Assembly (NCBI GenBank): GCA_903917505.1
Contig: CAIXAY010000409.1
Span: 1-17,493 of the forward strand
Length of the DNA stretch: 17,493 nucleotides
From: an uncultured beta proteobacterium
GTDB taxonomy: Bacteria > Pseudomonadota > Gammaproteobacteria > Burkholderiales > Rhodocyclaceae
Reading direction: 5' to 3'
A program made the translations under genes and the position numbers. The notes beneath the pieces were generated by a model. That model was not told where the DNA came from and made no database searches. It saw only the letters and a list, made by a program, of their open reading frames with translations. Below, one piece after another: positions 15,652 to 17,493 of this stretch; within the stretch, counting starts at the first letter, position 1, and each line of letters starts with the position of its first letter.

Positions 15652-16584
15652 ATGACTATTCTCGTTATTGCCGAACACGACCACCAGAACCTCAAGGCCG
15701 CGACACGCAACACCATCACTGCGGCGCAAGAGATCGGCGGCGACATTCATGTGCTGGTCGCCGGCACGGCGTGCAGCGGCGCTGCGCAGCAGGCGGCACA
15801 GTGCCAGGGCGTCAGCGCCGTCAAAGTCGCCGACGCCGCCCACTATCAAGACCAGACCGCCGAAAACCTCGCGGCCCTGGTCTGCGCGAACGCGGCGAAC
15901 TACAGCCACATCCTGGCCCCGGCGAGCACCTTCGGCAAGAATCTCCTGCCGCGCGTCGCCGCCCTGCTGGACGTCGCCCAGATCTCCGACATCATCGCCG
16001 TCGACAGCCCCGACACCTTCGTCCGTCCGATCTACGCCGGCAATGCCCTGGCCACGGTGCAAAGTGCCGACAGGATCAAGGTCATCACGGTGCGCGCGAC
16101 GACCTTCGATGCGGCCGCGGGCGGCAACAGCGCGCCGATCGAAAGCATCGCGCCGGCCGCGGACACCAGCCAATCGAGGGTAAGCGGCCGGGAAGTGACC
16201 CAGTCGGCACGCCCCGAGCTTGGCGCGGCCAAGATCATCGTCTCCGGTGGTCGCGGCCTGGGCAGTGCCGAGAACTTCAGCAAGGTTCTCGAACCGCTTG
16301 CCGACAAGCTCAATGCGGCACTCGGCGCGAGCCGTGCGGCGGTCGATGCCGGCTTCATGTCAAACGATTATCAGATCGGCCAGACCGGCAAGATTGTCGC
16401 GCCCGATGTCTATTTCGCCATCGGCATTTCCGGGGCGATCCAGCATCTGGCCGGAATGATGGGTTCGAAAATCATCGTCGCCATCAACAAGGACGAGGAT
16501 GCGCCGATTTTCCAGGTGGCCGATTACGGCTTGGTCGGCGACCTGTTCGAAGCCGTGCCGCAATTGGTCAGCGCGGTCGGCTGA
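15652..16584 (+). CDS. etfA: Electron transfer flavoprotein alpha subunit
   Basis: EtfA of 310 residues. The C-terminal FAD domain is intact: [11 protein letters not shown] (199-209), SRAAVDAGF (228-236), QIGQTGK (241-247), GISGAIQH (258-265), NKDEDAPIF (279-287) and [14 protein letters not shown] (290-303). The start ATG is two bases after the etfB stop, with AAGGTGAT upstream. With EtfB it shuttles single electrons from acyl-CoA-dehydrogenase-like or trimethylamine-dehydrogenase-like enzymes to ETF-ubiquinone oxidoreductase. That acceptor gene begins 39 bases downstream but is broken after about 24 codons, so this ETF must rely on another quinone reductase in the genome. Confidence 0.97.
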   Translation: MTILVIAEHDHQNLKAATRNTITAAQEIGGDIHVLVAGTACSGAAQQAAQCQGVSAVKVADAAHYQDQTAENLAALVCANAANYSHILAPASTFGKNLLPRVAALLDVAQISDIIAVDSPDTFVRPIYAGNALATVQSADRIKVITVRATTFDAAAGGNSAPIESIAPAADTSQSRVSGREVTQSARPELGAAKIIVSGGRGLGSAENFSKVLEPLADKLNAALGASRAAVDAGFMSNDYQIGQTGKIVAPDVYFAIGISGAIQHLAGMMGSKIIVAINKDEDAPIFQVADYGLVGDLFEAVPQLVSAVG

Positions 16585-16623
16585 CGGCACGGCAATTTCT
16601 CAACCGGGCAAGCGAGGATCGCG

Positions 16624-16695
16624 ATGCGACGCGAATCCATGGGCTACGATGTCGGGATCGTCGGCGGTGCTCCGGCCGGACTTTCGGCAGCGATA
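16624..16695 (+). pseudogene. N-terminal stub of ETF-ubiquinone oxidoreductase
   Basis: The frame opens with MRRESMGYDVGIVGGAPAG and then LSAAI, matching the start of ETF-QO (usual form M-x-R-E-S-M-x-Y-D-V-V-I-V-G-A-G-P-A-G-L-S-A-A-I-R). After about 24 codons the match ends and the sequence passes, in a different frame, into a DctM fragment. Already in the stub, the FAD-binding G-A-G-P-A-G motif reads G-G-A-P-A-G. Its place 39 bases after etfA is the normal operon position. The gene is clearly inactive. Confidence 0.75.
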
Positions 16696-16995
16696 CCCGC
16701 ACGCCTCACGGCAGGAAATCTGGGCCGCCTTCATCGAATCGATTCCGTCGCTAATGTTGCCGGTCATCATTCTCGGCGGCATCCTGAGCGACATTTTCAT
16801 GCCGACCGAAGCCGGCGTGGTCGCCGCGGTCTATGCGCTCGTCGTGTCGATTTTTGTTTATAAGTGGATTAATCTCAGCCAGTTCAGAAGCGTCTGCATC
16901 AAGTCGGCCAAAGCGACCTCGGTCGTCATGCTGGTGGTCGCCACCGCGACCGCAGTCGCCTATGTCGTGACGATTGCGCAGGTACCCCGACAGCT
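16691..16995 (+). pseudogene. Internal fragment of a TRAP DctM permease
   Basis: About 100 codons encode an internal DctM segment: RYPHASRQEIWAAFIE, LPVIILGGILSDIFMPTEAG, VVAAVYALVVSIFVYKW and ATAVAYVVTIAQVPRQL. This corresponds to roughly residues 205-305 of the intact DctM in this window but is clearly a different paralogue. Both ends are missing. The left end abuts the ETF-QO stub out of frame at about 16690-16695 and the right end abuts a hydrolase fragment at about 16990-17000. It may be what remains of the membrane subunit that once served the orphan DctP of module B. Confidence 0.8.
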
Positions 16996-17345
16996 CGGCT
17001 CCGGTGGAATCGGCTAAGTCGAACCCGAGGCATTGGCTGAATACGAAAGGCACATCAGCGATCCGCAGACGGTGCACAGCATGTGCGAGGACTACCGGAC
17101 AAGCGCCTCCATTGACCCTTGCGCATGATAGCGATAGCCGGTCCAGGAACGATGTGATCCGATGTCCCACTTTGATACTGGTCGGACAAAGAGGCGTGAC
17201 CTATCGCCTGTTCAATGTTGCGGCGCTTTGGACGGCTCGGTGCGCCTTGCCGATCACGGTGGAAAACCTCCCCTGCGGACATTTCGTTCCGGAGCAGCTC
17301 CCCGAAGAGACTTCGGCATGTTTGCAGAACTTCTATGGCTATTGA
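16996..17345 (+). pseudogene. Frameshifted C-terminal part of a haloacetate-dehalogenase-like alpha/beta hydrolase
   Basis: Two frames together give the last ~115 residues of an alpha/beta hydrolase resembling haloacetate dehalogenases. The first piece is VEPEALAEYERHISDPQTVH, followed by MCEDYRTSASID. The second begins LAHDSDSRSRND, continues with CPTLILVGQRGVTYRLF and ends at TGA (17343-17345). The catalytic-histidine motif PCGHFVPEQLPEET is visible (His codon 17280-17282). The frame switches at about 17115-17117, where an extra C in a CCC run explains the shift. A TAA at 17015 interrupts the first piece. The nucleophile and the N-terminal two thirds are absent, so it is dead. Confidence 0.65.
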
Positions 17346-17352
17346 TACGAAG

Positions 17353-17493
17353 GTAAGCGCTCTACGATACCGCGTTGCCAGCTGACTTACGCAGTGGTAA
17401 TGGGCCGGAGCGGCAACAACTCATCAATCCGGCTATAGGGCCAAGTCGGTAATTTTTCCAAGGTATCTTTGAGCCAGGCATAGGGCTCCAAGC
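17353..17493 (-). mobile_element. Right end of an IS66-family insertion sequence
   Basis: The element begins with GTAAGCGCTC at 17353-17362, the form of terminal inverted repeat typical of IS66-family elements, followed by the end of a TnpC-type transposase on the minus strand. It starts eight bases after the hydrolase fragment's stop and continues beyond the window, so its other end and the 8-base target duplication cannot be seen. Confidence 0.75.
17387..17493 (-). CDS. tnpC: IS66-family transposase, C-terminal end only
   Basis: Read on the minus strand from the window edge, 34 codons give LEPYAWLKDTLEKLPTW and then SRIDELLPLRPITTA, ending at TAA (17389-17387). The EPYAWL and the SRIDELLP tail are characteristic of IS66 DDE transposases (TnpC). 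The stop lies 34 bases inside the terminal repeat, as expected. The remainder, with the catalytic residues and any tnpA/tnpB genes, is outside the window. Confidence 0.8.
   Translation of the reverse strand, partial: LEPYAWLKDTLEKLPTWPYSRIDELLPLRPITTA

Noticed and set aside
15771..16754. 327-codon plus-strand frame inside etfA
   Set aside because: It is a frame-shifted reading of etfA rich in Arg, Gln and Gly. Its end covers the ETF-QO stub by chance.
1..17493. CRISPR arrays, tRNA or rRNA genes, phage or defence genes
   Set aside because: No regularly spaced repeats, no tRNA-like cloverleaf sequence and no recognisable phage or defence protein were seen on either strand.

Overview
The window reads like an accessory catabolic region of a proteobacterium, most likely a betaproteobacterium (Burkholderiales or Rhodocyclales-like). 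That is inferred from the high-GC coding style, the TRAP transporters, the FCD-type GntR regulators and the EtfBA pair. No marker gene fixes the taxon. Both edges look rearranged. The left 1.9 kb is visibly AT-richer and holds a protein tail, one small membrane protein and a probable transposase relic. The right end is a patchwork of gene fragments that stops at the end of an IS66-family element.

Layout. (1) 1-1888: poorly coding left flank. (2) 1925-7983, plus strand: module A, made of a GntR/FCD regulator, a short-chain dehydrogenase (SDR), a xylose-isomerase-like TIM-barrel enzyme, a complete TRAP transporter (DctP, DctQ, DctM) and an extended-SDR epimerase/dehydratase. (3) 8092-10905, minus strand: module B, made of a second SDR, a second TIM-barrel enzyme and a second DctP without DctQ or DctM. 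(4) 11215-16584, plus strand: a large FMN/4Fe-4S/FAD flavoenzyme of the trimethylamine dehydrogenase / 2,4-dienoyl-CoA reductase type, a second GntR/FCD regulator nearly identical to the first in its DNA-reading segment, an AroE-like dehydrogenase with altered substrate residues, and EtfB and EtfA. (5) 16624-17345: the first codons of ETF-ubiquinone oxidoreductase run straight into an internal piece of another DctM, then into a frameshifted tail of a haloacetate-dehalogenase-like hydrolase. (6) 17353-end: terminal repeat and transposase C-terminus of an IS66-family element.

How the parts may work together (inference). Two periplasmic binding proteins point to uptake of one or two organic acids. 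Two SDRs, two metal-dependent TIM-barrel isomerases/dehydratases, an epimerase-like SDR and an AroE-like dehydrogenase suggest oxidation, isomerisation and dehydration of a polyhydroxylated, possibly cyclic, carboxylic acid. The flavoenzyme sits in the same block as etfBA and may exchange electrons with ETF. The ETF-quinone oxidoreductase copy that should follow is destroyed, so electrons would need a copy elsewhere. The substrate is not identifiable from sequence alone. The combination does not match a pathway I recognise and is the best candidate here for an undescribed system.
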